In this document: in pieces, positions 46,901 through 58,479 of the stretch
Layout of the letters: each line of letters starts with the position of its first letter
How positions within the stretch are numbered: position 1 is the stretch's first letter
Assembly (NCBI RefSeq): GCF_011397635.1
Contig: NC_064770.1
Span: 21,669,707-21,733,706 of the forward strand
Source of the DNA: Epinephelus fuscoguttatus
Lineage: Eukaryota > Chordata > Actinopteri > Perciformes > Serranidae
Direction: 5' to 3'
Length of the DNA stretch: 64,000 bases
Translations under genes and position numbers: made by a program
Notes under the pieces: model-generated
What the model was told of the DNA's origin: nothing
Database searches by the model: none
The model's input: the letters and a program-made list of their open reading frames with translations, nothing else

Positions 46901-49386
46901 TTTTAAAGCATCAAAGAACTAATTAAAACCAAACTTATCAGAGACTCTTGAACATACATCAGCGTGATAAGATCAACCTAAAATGACAGAAATGATCACA
47001 TTTATTTGACATGATTACTTTGATCTTTTAATTTGTCTCATTTCCTGTTCACTAACCTGGAGGGTGCAGGGTCTATGACCTCATCTGCAGCCAGTCACGA
47101 GGGGTTATTTTTACTTCAGTTTTGACGAGCTGTCATGTCACAGGTTTTCAGTTTCCTTCTCGTAACTGTATAACATGACAAGACTAAGCTTAATTTCTAC
47201 ATGGTCACAGTGACACTGCAAAAATAATTAATATTTAATGTTTAATAACTATCTTATATAATGTTCACCATCTTAGTTTAGCATGTTAGCATGCTAACAT
47301 TTGCCAATAAGCACCAAACGGGAAGTACGACTGAGGCTAAATGGATTGTCACTGGCTTTAAAAGTATTTGGTCATAAACCAAATTATTGGACAAATGGTA
47401 ATTTTGGCCAGATGATAATGTGAGGGCTCTGACACACCAAGTCGACGGTTAGCCATCGGTCAGTGTCGGGACAATGGTGGGCGTATGTTCTCCTATTTTT
47501 TGCAGTGTGTCCCGTAGGGCTGTCAAAATTGCTCAAAAATGACGTTCGAATATTCCTTCTAAAAATAACTTCAAACCATTCGATTTTTTTTTTTCTGCAT
47601 TATGTCCACAAGAGGGCAAACTAATACAAGGAAACATAACTACTTTTAGGTATTTTTATTTCAACATAAACATCTTTGAAAACATGTACATACCTACACA
47701 TTAAAACACATAAAACAATTATCTATAACATTATGTTACAAACGACCGCGGACCTCTCGCTCGCCCTCTCTGACCCATCATGCAGTGCGTTCAGTGCAGT
47801 GGCCCAGGCCAACGCCCACTCGCAAAGAGGACAGCTGCGCATTTAAATTCAAATTTAGAATATTCGTTGACAGCCCTAGTGTCCCGCACCATTGGCACTA
47901 GCCGGCCCCTGCCTGCTATTTTTCGCCAGATTCAGCATGTTGAAATAGCGACCGAGACAGCAGAGCCCGAATGAATGAAATCACTCTGATTGGTAGTTCA
48001 GTTCAGTGCATGAGAAGAGAAGAGGACGTGAGGAACGCAAACAAATGACTAAATTCAAGGGGGCATGAGATAAACTTGTTATATAAGGTAAGATTATGTT
48101 TTTAGCCATTGAGTTCTTCAGCAGAAACAGTTCATAATTGTTTGTGTTATCAAATAGTGCACAGTAAATATAGTCTGCTGTCTTAACATCGGGTTGCGCT
48201 GTTAATGTGCTAACTGGCTAACTAGCGTCTTAAGCAGAAAAGTAAAGGGATTACCAAAGTTAGCACAATTCATCTGAACCTCTGTACAAAATTTCAGTGC
48301 AATCCATTCAATAGTTAAAAAGACAGATCTTTAAAAACAAGAATGTCAGCTGGATGGAAGTCACATATCACCAAAGTCAGTATTTATCTTCTGGGGCCCA
48401 TGAATATCTGTACCAAATTTCATGACAATCCGTCCCGTAATTGTTGAGATATTCCAGTAATGGGCCTAGTTTATGAGTCTATCTATCTATGAGTCTATCT
48501 GTCTCAAAGCTTTTAACACTGGTCACTAGTAATCTAACCCTTTGATTTGTGATTGTAATTGCTGTTATTATTCATGTCTTGTTAGGCTACCCTCCACGCC
48601 ACAAACCGAGGGAAGACAAAGATCCAGAGGAAGCTGGAGAAGAGGAAACAAGGAGATGGGACCTTTAAAATCTATGAGGATGGGAGAAAGAGTGTACGCT
48701 CCCTCTCTGGACTTCAACTGGGCAACGATGTCATGTTTGTCAAACAGGGGACTTACGTCAACCCAAAGGACCGTGGCCGCCGCAACATTCGTGACATGTT
48801 CCCCAGAGACAATTACGATGCCATTTCACGTGCCATGAGCGAGCCGGACCTCCACGGGCCCGATGTGGATTACTCTGAGATCAGCACTGACTCAGGACAT
48901 GATTCCCTGTTCAACAGGCCTGGTCTGGGCACCATGGTCTTCAGGAGGAACTATGTAAGTGGGGGGATGTTTGACCTCGGTGGTCGGGATGACGGTAGTG
49001 CGGACCAGTCAGGCAATAATGTGCGTTTACGCAGTCGGTTGCAGCAATTCCCGAGTGCAGATGAAGACAGTATAGGAAGCGCGCGCAGCCTGCAGGAGAG
49101 GAACGTGGAGGAGCTGCCCTGGGATGAAGTCGAATTAGGACTGGACGATGATGATGAGGCTGAAACCAGCCCTCTGGAAGTCTTCCTCGCCACGCAGAGC
49201 ATGAGTGACTTTTTCTCCATCTTTAAGAGGGAGAAGATCGACCTCGAAGCACTGCTGCTGTGCTCTGACCACGACCTTAAGAGTATCCACATCCCCTTAG
49301 GACCGAGGAAAAAGATCTTAGATGCCTGTAAGAGACGCCTGGAAACCATAGAGGACCCAGACTGCATCGAGGACACAGAACTGTAA
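40909..49386 (+). CDS. ush1g: Usher syndrome type 1G protein (SANS)
   Basis: Three exons: 40909-41072, 46167-46620, 48586-49386; 473 codons, 472 residues against 461 in human. SANS is a scaffold of inner-ear hair cells and photoreceptors; it links harmonin and the tip-link machinery in stereocilia. Order: ankyrin repeats ([60 protein letters not shown]), a basic segment, a central region ([47 protein letters not shown]), a SAM domain near 390-460 ([29 protein letters not shown]) and a C-terminal class I PDZ ligand DTEL. The exon 1/2 join restores RGGNPDKCD, matching human RGGDPDKCD. The start has a good context (CACCATGA). Intron 1 (5.1 kb) holds a minisatellite element and intron 2 a transposon nest. 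Confidence 0.97.
41073..44689. other. ush1g intron 1, left part
   Basis: No exon or clear repeat recognised in this 3.6-kb stretch; overlapping frames at 42563-42867 and 43277-43655 are opposite-strand shadows. Confidence 0.45.
44690..45475 (+). repeat. Dispersed element with minisatellite core
   Basis: A core of about 500 bp (44840-45345) repeats CAAAGAGACACAAAATGAC-like units of about 20-22 bp with many variants. It is flanked by unique arms: left near GTACAGGCCCAGGGCCCCCA and GGACCAGCAAGAGACACAAA, right near GTTGTGGGGCCTTCTGCATA. An inverted partial copy with the same left arm lies at 58480-58925. Open frames such as [14 protein letters not shown] arise from the repeat and are not genes. 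Located in ush1g intron 1. Confidence 0.85.
47255..48465. repeat. Transposon nest in ush1g intron 2
   Basis: Outer repeat: TTAGCATGTTAGCATGCTAAC... near 47280 to about 47420, resuming near 48245 (GATTACCAAAGTTAGCACAA) and ending near 48465 (TAATTGTTGAGATATTCCAG); these are left and right parts of one repeat family common in teleosts, as I recall. Middle element: from about 47425 (GGGCTCTGACACACCAAGTC), right end undefined. Inner element: the 364-bp hAT MITE at 47515-47878. Confidence 0.6.
47515..47878. mobile_element. hAT-type MITE with perfect 8-bp duplication
   Basis: It starts TAGGGCTGTCAAAATTGCTC and ends ...TATTCGTTGACAGCCCTA, inverted ends of at least 12 bp. A perfect 8-bp direct repeat GTGTCCCG flanks it (47507-47514 and 47879-47886). 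Length 364 bp, no coding capacity. It is inserted into another repeat. Confidence 0.9.
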
Positions 49387-52300
49387 GTGAAAGGATTTTC
49401 AGTTCTACAGTGTCGTCAGAAAGTATTTGTTCATGTAGCTTGTTATGATGTCTTTGTACTCCAGCATAAACCCTTTTCAGTTACAGTTCCTCCTCTTGTC
49501 TTCATTCTATCCTGCAGATAATACAAGTTGTTGTAGACGGTCCCTCTTGCTGTGTGCTCATCCACGCTTAAAGGTCAGTGGAGCATTGTGGAATGAATGT
49601 CACGTATGGACAGAAAGGATGTAATGATTTACCTCTCCTGGTACATCCATGGTCACAAAGCAGAAAGGACACTGTCAAGATGAATATGTCAAGCAAGAAG
49701 AGACGAGCCTGAGACAAATTCTTCACAGGATTCTTTCACTGCGTCTTGTTAGCCGCAGCAGGATCCCTGCAAATATCTCTGTATTTCGCTGGTTGGAGTC
49801 GCCTGCACTGCAAGGTTTGACAAACTGAAAGACAATTATCAGAGTGAAATGCTATATGTTCACTGTATTGATCAACGGAGAGTTGATTGTGTCGCCTAAC
49901 CGTGTTTGCCCCTATGGGGTAAATCCTACCCCCTCATGTGCCTGCATTGCTCGTGCCTGTGCATTTGCTTAAAAGTGTCTTTTGTCATGAATACCTTTGA
50001 CATTAACTTTATTATAGCATTATTCTCTGTGTAAATTCCAAGCAACACTTTCACCACTTGAGCCACTCGACTGTTTCCTCACTCACAGGCTACGTTCACA
50101 TTTCACAGCTTAATGCTCAATTACGATTATTTCCCCAGATATGATCTTTCTGCCTAGACTGTTCTCATTCATGCTTGAAGTGACACATATCTGTGTGAAC
50201 AGATATCTGCCCTGAAATGCCTCACATGCAGCCACTAACATGGTTAGTGGTTGCATGACATGCACATTGGAACTACTACAAAAAGCATCACATTTGTGAT
50301 ACAGGCACTGAAATGCAAGCTTAATCTCTCAAATGATTGCCATATTCTGCATAATAATTAGCCACGTGCGTCTGCTTGGCAAAGTAGCCTATGTGGTGTA
50401 TTTTTGAAGATCCTGACCTTCGGAGCAATGGGTGTTTAGGAGTGGTGGGGCCGTGATGTGGAGGGTTTAACGGAGGAACAATTCCTCTGTATGTTAGGAT
50501 GTCCAGGACTTCATTCCATTCATCCGGTACATCTCTGTCAGTGCCTTTCGTCAACGCTGTCTCGGCATGCTGTCCCAATTATGAAACGTCTGCAGTTGGG
50601 CTCTAATGACTGATGACTGGAGCAGGCTACCGCAGCCTTCTGTAGTTTGGATGTACCACTCCAGCACTGTTTGGTGTGCTATCTGCGCCTACACAGTAAA
50701 GTATGACGTAAACCCATGGTTGTATGGAAAAACACACATGAATTCCAATATCACCGTTCCCGCGTTGGTTGCATGGCTAGTGATCAGATATGTATCGGAT
50801 TTAGGACCACATATAAAAGTGGCTCAGATCTTATTGGAAAATATCTTATTTCTGTGTCCACACTGCTCTGAAAAAATCAGATCTGCACCATTTGAGAGTG
50901 AAAACAAAGGGGATTTGGGCCACATTTGCTTGTAATGTAAACGTAGCCATACTTAATCTCTGTACATGTTTACACACAGCAAGCCGTGTCAGTCCAAGTG
51001 TGGCTCACTGGCAATGCAGGCCAAGCACTCATTGAGATTACTCTAGTATTGTGAAGTATATGAAAATACAGTATCCTTAGATAATTTTATAATACACAAA
51101 ATAACATGTTGCAGTTCTGTATTTTGCATGTTCTATCCATACACTAGGAAATTTGTAACGTCAGTGTATCACTCATATGAGTCTTTACAATATGAAAGTC
51201 TTCCAGTTGTTTGTATCCTGTAGGTTTATATGTCATAGTAATAATAATAATAATCTGCACAGACGCACATGTTGATGTTTATTATCTCAACTTTTTACAT
51301 TTAGGTGGACCTTTAATTTTAAAAAAAGCTGTAAATTACTAACTAACTAATATATGTATACATTTTGCTTTCTTTACTGCACTCTACTTACTTTATTTCA
51401 TGGGTCAGATTGAAGATATGCAGAATACACAGTAAGATGTGCCTTTATAATGTGGAGCCATGGTTAACACTGAGGGATCCTCTGCGGGAGAACCTAATGT
51501 TTTTAATCGTGGCCTACTTTTTGGGGCAAATTTGTTCCCTTCTTAATTTCCACCAGAATCACACACATAACATTTAGACCATGATGTCAGAGGATAGAAT
51601 GTAATTGAACAATTAAATATGAAAGAAAATGTGTCTTTTGTTGTTGTTTTTTGAAGATTTTTTAAAGTATAAAGTAAATGAAAGCTGACTCATCAATGAA
51701 CCAAACCCATATATTCATTGAGTTCCTACTTACACACAGTGTAACTAATATGCTCTGTTTGTATATAAGCATAGTTTTAACAGGTCAGTTAACATCCTGT
51801 CTCAGTCATTACCTGTTTACTAAGAAATCATTTTACGCCTCTGTCAAGACTTTGGTATGTGTGTGTGTGTGACGGAGACAAATGTGAGCAGAAAATACTT
51901 GTTTTGGCATCTTCAGCCAGTCATAATCCTCACATGCTGCTCACACACAGAAGACAGGCGTCATTGTTGCCGCAGTGCTCCATGACACAAAGTCAGGAAG
52001 TAGATAAATGCCGTTGTCTGGAAGCTCCATGCCTCTTTCATAACACTGTTATCAGAAGGAAACACTCTAAGACTCTCCCACATGGGTCTTCTAGCAGCAC
52101 TAAAGTATCCATATTCTAGTCTGATGATACTATACTGATGTTTTTAGTAATTAATCAGCCTTACTAGTGACAGAACTGAGACACAGCTATTTTCTTAGCA
52201 ACATTACTGTTGATATAAACATTTAAACCTGACTTTGCCAGAGAATGTAACATCAGTAAACATGCAAGGTCATTACTGAAAAAGAGGATGTTCATTTCCC

Positions 52301-52595
52301 TCCCAGGCTTAGTCACAATACTCTCGTCATTTCCTCCTCTCGTCTGAGGAATCTAAAGTGTCTTGAGCGTAGTGTGCATGGCACAGAGTTAAACAAGGGA
52401 GGGGTGAAAAATGAGAATGCTACAGCTGGCTGAGTGCAAAATACCATGGGCGTGGTTTTTTAATTCTTTCCTTATGCACTCTGAGGGTCTCTGAATCACA
52501 GAAAAGGCAGAAAAAAAGCAGCCATAAGTGAAGCCTTGTGACCACCTAAAGCGCAGCCAAAACAGTTTAAGGTGACCAGAGAAACTCTTTTCAAC
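49387..52595. other. Intergenic gap, ush1g to trim16
   Basis: It holds the ush1g 3' UTR at the left, a MITE-like element at 50089-50949 and a short (GT)n run at 51857-51870. No further gene recognised. Confidence 0.5.
50089..50949. mobile_element. MITE-like element with inverted ends
   Basis: GGCTACGTTCACATTTCACA at 50089 is matched in inverse orientation by ...TTGTAATGTAAACGTAGCC ending near 50949 (reversed: GGCTACGTTTACATTACAA). It resembles a teleost hAT MITE family. Flanks do not give a clean target duplication. Confidence 0.6.
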
Positions 52596-55500
52596 ATGGC
52601 AACTGTCAGCAATGGGGAGAATTTGATGGAGAGTCCAGATGACCCAGACATAAAGGAGGAACCGAGGGATCCTGCCATCGAGACATCCGACACGCTGCTC
52701 CCACAAGATGTGTTATGTGACTCCTGCATGGACGGCCCCAGCAGGGCCCTAAAATCCTGCCTGACCTGTCTGGTGTCTTACTGTGAGGCCCATCTCAGGC
52801 CCCATCTGGAGAACGCTAAATTTCAAAACCACCGTCTGGTGGATCCCCTCCACGACATCGACTGTCGGACTTGCGAGGTTCATCAGCTTCCTCTCGAACG
52901 CTTCTGCCTGATGGATGGCTGCTGTGTGTGCTTGGATTGTGAGAAGCAAGAGCACGAAGGGCACACGACTGCATCTGTGGGGGAGGCACGTGCGCAGATT
53001 GAGGTCTTGATAACACAGCAGAACACACAGAGCTTTTTTGATTTCGTTGTTACAGTTTCCTCATATCAAGCAAAACAGAAATGTATTTATGTAGGACATG
53101 TCAGTTTTGGTGTTGGATCTTTGCAGGATGTGTTACAGTTGTGTTTGTGATGATTGTTTGTGCTGTAGATTGAGCTGCAGAAGAAACAAGATGAGATCGG
53201 TCGGAGTGCCTCAGCAGCTGAGAAAGCAATTGGAAAGCTACAGAGCAACAATGGCTTAATTAAGGTATGTTATATGGGCAACTATTATACCATAACAGAA
53301 CACTGTACCTTAATTCAATGCACAATGTTCTGGTTTACATATGTTTTTGTTTCTTTCCTCTTTGCCTCTTCAGTCTTCAGTACAGGAGGTTTGTGTTATC
53401 ATTGAAGAACAATTCGCCAAACTGCAGACAACCGTCCAGGAGGCCAGAAAGGAGGCGTTGAAGGTGCTGGAGGGAGAACAGAGACAGGCCCTGAAACAGG
53501 CGGAGGGCATCCAGGCACATCTGGACCAGAGGAGAACAGAGCTGATGAAAACTTCGGCTCAGGTTAACAAACTGTCCAGGAGCAAGTCTGATATCGACTT
53601 CCTGCAGGTACAAAATATATGTAATATTCAAGATAATAATAAATAAAGTCTCATGTCTCATATGATCTGGGATTAGCACAGGATGTTCTCTTAGACAAAG
53701 AGTTTATTTTGGACGCCAGTGTGTTGACAGTGTACACAGAGCAGACATTTCATCACTTCACTTATTTCACAGAGAAAGGTTCTGGATCAGAGAAAAAAGG
53801 AGTTGCATGTTATCTAACACCTTAATTCCACATAATAATACGTGTTACTTTTGTTTTGCTTGTTCCAGGAGTATTCAGAGTGGAAGAAAGGAGTGGCAGA
53901 CGTCTGTCCGCCTAGCCCGTACATCAATGGCATGGATCATCTAACCTCTTATATCCAAGTAGTAACTGATGCTACACAGGAGCTGTGTGACCTGATCCTC
54001 TCCTCCTACAAGGAAAAAATGAACTTGATTTGTAAAAAAGGTACGTGTGTATCATACTGTATGCTTTAACTGTCATCCTCTGGCTCCTTGTGGAGAAAAG
54101 ATGTGCTTTCTCCAGCATATGCATCTTGTTATGTGCTCTTTTTTTGCCACGCTAGTGGCATGGCTCTAGAGAAGACAGTCATCTATCTAGTGGCAAGAAA
54201 TTCACACAAAGATTTGTGCAGACATTCATCGTTCCAGACAGTTTGTCCCACTGACTTTAGTGCCCCCATGACATTTCATCCAGCGCCACCATGAGGTTTT
54301 CATTTGTGGTTTTGAGTGAAACTATAAAAATAATAAATGAATTGTTATGAAATTTCCTTTTTACTGCCAAGTACCTAAATGAAACTAAAAACATTCCCAG
54401 CCTCAGCTGTGTTGTGCTGCTACTTGGCAAATGTTCATGCTGACATGCTAAACTGAGACGGTCAACACAGAGAATGTCATACCTATTTAAAGGGACATTT
54501 CACGCAAATATCAAAAATACATATTTTTCTTCTTACCTGTAGTGCTGCGTATCTATCTATATTGTTTTGGTGTGAGTTGCCAAGTGTTGGAAATACCAGC
54601 CATGGAGATGTCTGCCTTCTCTACAGTTTAATGGAACGAGATGGTACGCTGCATGCAGTGTTTAATACACAAAAAATTCAACAGCTATCCACAGACCTCG
54701 TTGTGATCAGTTTCATGTATGAACTATTTTATTTCCACTGAACTACACCCACTAACTGTGTCGTGGCACAGAAGGAAGCATGCAGCTACTGCTAGCTCAA
54801 CTAGCACCACTGAGCTAGCTGACAGTACAACTCAGCCAAGGAGAACGCCATTATTGTTCACATCTCATAATGTCACAAGCACATGCTTCTCACCTGCTTC
54901 CTTCTGTACAGTGATATGGTTGGTGGGTGCTATTTGGTAGAAAGAAAATAGTTCCTACATGAAACTGCTCACAACAAGGTCTGTGGATTATCTTGCGTAA
55001 CTGGGTCAGACATTGCTGTTGACTTTTTTTAAAGGTACTTTTTCAGCGCTTTGAGCACCACAAGCTGGTGCCATCTAGTTCCATTTGTCACAAACTGGCT
55101 CAGAGTATGTGACAATTAGGGAGTCCACACAAAAGATTTACTTAAAACAAGCCAAATTTATTAAACTAAAATTAACTTAATAATCAATGGAGTGTGTAGA
55201 TCAGCAAAGTCAGTCATGAAAGCCATGCATGGGTGAGTGTCAAGTGTTCTGTGGAGGTGTTGAAGGTGCAAACCAAAACCAAAGATGCTCAGTGGATGTA
55301 AGCTGAAAGGAAGGGAGAGACCAAGTGAACAGATTAGGCAGCTTTTATAGCTTGGAAGCCCAGGTGAGCCTAATCAAGGTAACGACCCTCCCATGTCAGC
55401 CAGCTGCCTGACGAGACTGGCTGAAACATTCTCAAAGACAGTGGGAGGGGCGTCACACATTATATTCCAGGGGAGACACACAGCTCTATGGCTGCTATCT

Positions 55501-56466
55501 CCAAAACTTAGCAGCTCTTATCAAAATAATCTAGACTGATAAATAGCACTACAGGTAAGAGGAAAAACATGTACGTTTGATTTTGGGATGAACGTCCCTT
55601 TAATATCAGCACATTGCACACTGCAACAGCCTCACAAAGCTATAGGCTATAGGCTCTTGTTATTCATTTTTTAAACTCCTTATTTATCAGATATTCAGTA
55701 CATTGTAGAAATGTCTTCATGTCATACCAAATACTGAGCAATCTCTCTGTAAAATGATAAACTAGGCAAATCCCAGATGCAAGAATCTCAGCATTCATCC
55801 CTGCCTGATCCTGAGACACGAGAGGACTTTGTGAGATGTAAATACACTTTTCAATATATTATAATCTGTGTTTCCTGTTTGTCGCATCATCCCTTTTCAT
55901 TTGACAAATGACATTTCCCCTTTATCGTAGATACAAGGAGTTTGACCTTTGACCCGGACACCACTCATCATTTCCTACGTGTAACTGACGACAACAGAAA
56001 GCTGACCAACACCAGCCCCTGGCAACACAGCTACCCAGACCACCCCAGTCGTTTTGAATATTGGCGTCAGGCGATGACCTCAGACAGCCTTTACCAGGGG
56101 AGGCACTACATCGAAGCAGAGCTGAGTGGGGAGGGTGCGCACGTCGGAGTCACGTACAGGAGCATCGATCGTAAGGGAGAGCAAAACACCAGCTGCATCA
56201 CTGGGAACGACTTTTCCTGGTGCATGGGAAGGAACAGCCGGGGTTTCTTTGCCTGGCACGCTGATGTGGAGACGCCCTTGGATGTCGCTGATATCACAAG
56301 AATTGGCTTATATGTGGACTTTCACAGAGGCTCTGTGTCTTTCTATGATGTAACTGGTCCTATGAAGCTGCTTCATAAGTACAAGGCTGATTTCATAGAG
56401 CCCTTATATGTGACAGCCTGGCTGTCAAAGAAAGACAATGTTGTTTCTCTGGTTAATGCAAAATGA
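52596..56466 (+). CDS. trim16: Tripartite motif protein, TRIM16-like
   Basis: Six exons: 52596-53003, 53169-53264, 53374-53607, 53869-54040, 55766-55837, 55931-56466; 506 codons, 505 residues. TRIM16 lacks a RING finger yet acts in stress and innate responses through B-box-driven assembly. Order: an acidic leader, B-box 1-like (CDSCMDGPSRALKSCLTCLV, then CEAHLRPH), B-box 2 (CEVHQLPLERFCLMDGCCVC, CEKQEHEGHT), coiled coil (exons 2-3; 96 and 234 nt, classical TRIM exon sizes) and a PRY-SPRY domain (LTFDPDTTHHFLRV, SRFEYWRQAMTSDSLYQGRH, YRSIDRKGEQNTSCITGNDF, DVETPLDVADITRIGLYVDF). Human TRIM16 has matching phrases throughout. Exon 5 was placed by phase and PDPETREDFV. An upstream in-frame GTG was rejected for the ATG at 52596. 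Intron 4 carries a foldback element. Confidence 0.92.
54487..55603. mobile_element. Foldback element with long inverted arms
   Basis: The left arm begins TTAAAGGGACATTTCACGCA and the right arm, reversed, begins TTAAAGGGACGTTCATCCCA. The arms continue to match for about 250 bp or more (shared phrases TACCTGTAGTGCT, GTTTCATGTA.GAACTATTTT). The outermost TTAA on each side may be the target duplication (piggyBac-like), but that is uncertain. The right arm is split by an LTR at 55086-55457. A single-arm relative lies at 59785-60370. Located in trim16 intron 4. Confidence 0.75.
55086..55457 (-). mobile_element. Solo LTR of a retrotransposon (Gypsy-like?)
   Basis: Fossil. Read on the minus strand, a 372-bp block begins TGTGACGCCC and ends GTTTGTGACA, with a TATAAAAG box and an AATAAA signal, the layout of an LTR. 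The 4-bp direct repeat CATT lies on both sides. No internal coding region or second LTR is present, so this is a solo LTR left by recombination. The family is a guess from the ends and duplication length. It is younger than the foldback element whose arm it interrupts. Confidence 0.7.
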
Positions 56467-56866
56467 CACAACAAATGACCACCTGCCTTCAGTGTTATGT
56501 TTATTGAGGTTATGTAATGAGGTATATTTAAAGTCAAAGTACATATGCAGGATTTTTCTCACGTACATGTCAATGAAGGTTAAATTGACCACCATCTCGT
56601 GGTAACTGTGCAACATAAATGTAAGAAACATGCACAGCAGTAGGAGTGTTAGGATTTTTACTGTAGTTTTATAGCAGCTTTATTGCTCTTGAGTGTGATA
56701 TGAATGTGGAAAAAAGTACACAGTTTTATGCCCACAAATGTTTTATTTGTCTTACAGATCCATTATAAACCTATAAGAGGATTTATTGTCTATGAACGGT
56801 CTGTAAAATCATCAAGTTAATAACTCTGATAATCATTAACATCCGTAAAGTTCACTTCAGTCAACT

Positions 56867-58297
56867 TCAGGCATTAAAATCTGTTTCGTTCTCATCATAA
56901 ACTGGATTTACAAAGTGCACACCTGTCTGAGTCATGGAGATCGAACGATTTGTTTCAGTCTCATACATACCAGGAATATCAGGCAGCATGCTGGGCCTGT
57001 CAAAAATAGGATTATCAAAGCCGTGGTCAAGAGGCCCACCGAGTTCTCCAACATCGCTTCTTCGCCTGAGGCTGCTCAGAGATGGCAGCGATAATGGCAG
57101 CGATGATGGCATGCGAAGAACTCCCCTTTGAATCAGCACAACCATGACAGTGATGAGTGTAATCAGAATCAAAACTCCAAACACTATTCCGACCCACATC
57201 CCAACACTGCCTCCAGGTGGATCAGTGCTGCCCCCAGTGGAAGCTTGAAATTCAGCCTCAGTGATTCCCAGGTTGGAGCCATGAGCGCTGACATCCTTCA
57301 GTATGTCCTTGGCCAGACCCTCCGACTGTATTCCCTTCTCTCCATCCACGATAACCACCTGGATCTCGGGTGAGGCACCAAAAGGGACGATCCCCATCAA
57401 CCGCTGTGACTTGAAGACTTTAGACATGCCAAGCTGAAGGGATTTGTACTGTGGCAGGATGAGGAATAGGTGATGGATTCGTTGCCTGTAAGTCTCCAGG
57501 TTGAAACCGGCAGCATAGCGGATTGTGACAATGGCACCGCACACATTACAGCAGTGTCCCACAGGGAGGAGAGGCTTCTTACAGCTCAGAGAGGCACACG
57601 TTACAGTGCTACAGATCTGCTGATGGTTTGCAGAATTCCCACAGTCACAGCCAGTAGGATCCTCACACTCTGGGTTCCCAACAGTGACGGCAGAGGATCC
57701 GTGAAACTGCAGCTGACCTGAGCGTGAGCTGAGGTACTGGGAGAACTCAGAATTGCCCTTAAACTTCTTTCCCAGCACAGACACAGATTTGACAGGAATG
57801 CTAGACTGATGTGAGCTGGTGTCCACCCTGAAAGAGGAGTGTTCTTTAAAAACCACATCATCATACTGGCAAGGGACACTCTCGTCGTGGACTGAGAACA
57901 AGAAGTTTCCTCTCTGCAGGTCATCCAGACTTGCAGCTGCCTGCCAGAGAGCTGGGTCAAACCACTGAAGAGACTCTGAATCTTTGAACTGGGTCACGAC
58001 ACCTGCTCCGCAGCCTGGATCTTGTCCACTCACAACATAAAATCCAGCTCCTGAATTGAGGATGAACTCTCCATCAATTGGCAGCCACAACTCCTGCACA
58101 GCATGCATGTTGTTCACAAACACTGACACTTTCCTCTGGGCCGGAAACTGAACTCTGTCATTGCCACAGGGAACAGCTCCTTTGTCCCAGTTGGTCTTAT
58201 TCTCATAGTTGGTGTCAGGAATCCACTGTTTGTGCAGGGCATCCGCTGCCCCGACAAGACAGAAGAAGAGAAGGAGCATGTCTGGTGCTTTGGGCAT
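56867..58297 (-). CDS. amn: Amnionless
   Basis: A single uninterrupted frame of 477 codons (476 residues; human about 453). Amnionless anchors cubilin at the apical membrane and carries it into endocytosis, for vitamin B12-intrinsic factor uptake and renal protein recovery. Order: signal peptide (MLLLFFCLVGAADA), an N-terminal domain with KQWIPDTNYENKTNWDKGAV and PCGNDRVQFPAQ, a Cys-rich VWC-like segment about 208-255 (CEDPTGCDCGN; CKKPLLPVGHCCNVCGA), one membrane helix near 372-395 (GIVFGVLILITLITVMVVLI) and a tail with two NPx endocytosis signals, FDNPIF and FVNPVY. The start is the first ATG and precedes the signal peptide directly. No introns interrupt it, unlike human AMN. Its AATAAA on the minus strand is near 56742. 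It converges tail-to-tail with trim16, 400 bp apart. Confidence 0.93.
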   Translation of the reverse strand: MPKAPDMLLLFFCLVGAADALHKQWIPDTNYENKTNWDKGAVPCGNDRVQFPAQRKVSVFVNNMHAVQELWLPIDGEFILNSGAGFYVVSGQDPGCGAGVVTQFKDSESLQWFDPALWQAAASLDDLQRGNFLFSVHDESVPCQYDDVVFKEHSSFRVDTSSHQSSIPVKSVSVLGKKFKGNSEFSQYLSSRSGQLQFHGSSAVTVGNPECEDPTGCDCGNSANHQQICSTVTCASLSCKKPLLPVGHCCNVCGAIVTIRYAAGFNLETYRQRIHHLFLILPQYKSLQLGMSKVFKSQRLMGIVPFGASPEIQVVIVDGEKGIQSEGLAKDILKDVSAHGSNLGITEAEFQASTGGSTDPPGGSVGMWVGIVFGVLILITLITVMVVLIQRGVLRMPSSLPLSLPSLSSLRRRSDVGELGGPLDHGFDNPIFDRPSMLPDIPGMYETETNRSISMTQTGVHFVNPVYDENETDFNA

Positions 58298-58479
58298 CCT
58301 GAATGTTTGTGATGGACTGACAGAACATTAGGTGACCTTTGTTTCCAACCTTGTGACTAACACATGAGTGCACACAGCTCACCAGTAAAGTTGATGAGCT
58401 CTGCACCACATCAGTCAGCTCAAGCAGGTGACCTGTAAAAGATTTACATTTTCTGCAACAACCAACCTGCTGTACCTGT
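58298..58479 (-). promoter_or_regulatory. amn upstream region
   Basis: Short stretch between the amn ATG and a minisatellite repeat. No clear TATA box was identified on the minus strand; if the promoter is here it is compact. Confidence 0.3.

Noticed and set aside
52572-52595. Upstream GTG as the trim16 start
   Set aside because: The in-frame ATG at 52596 is the natural start and begins the acidic leader expected before the B-boxes.
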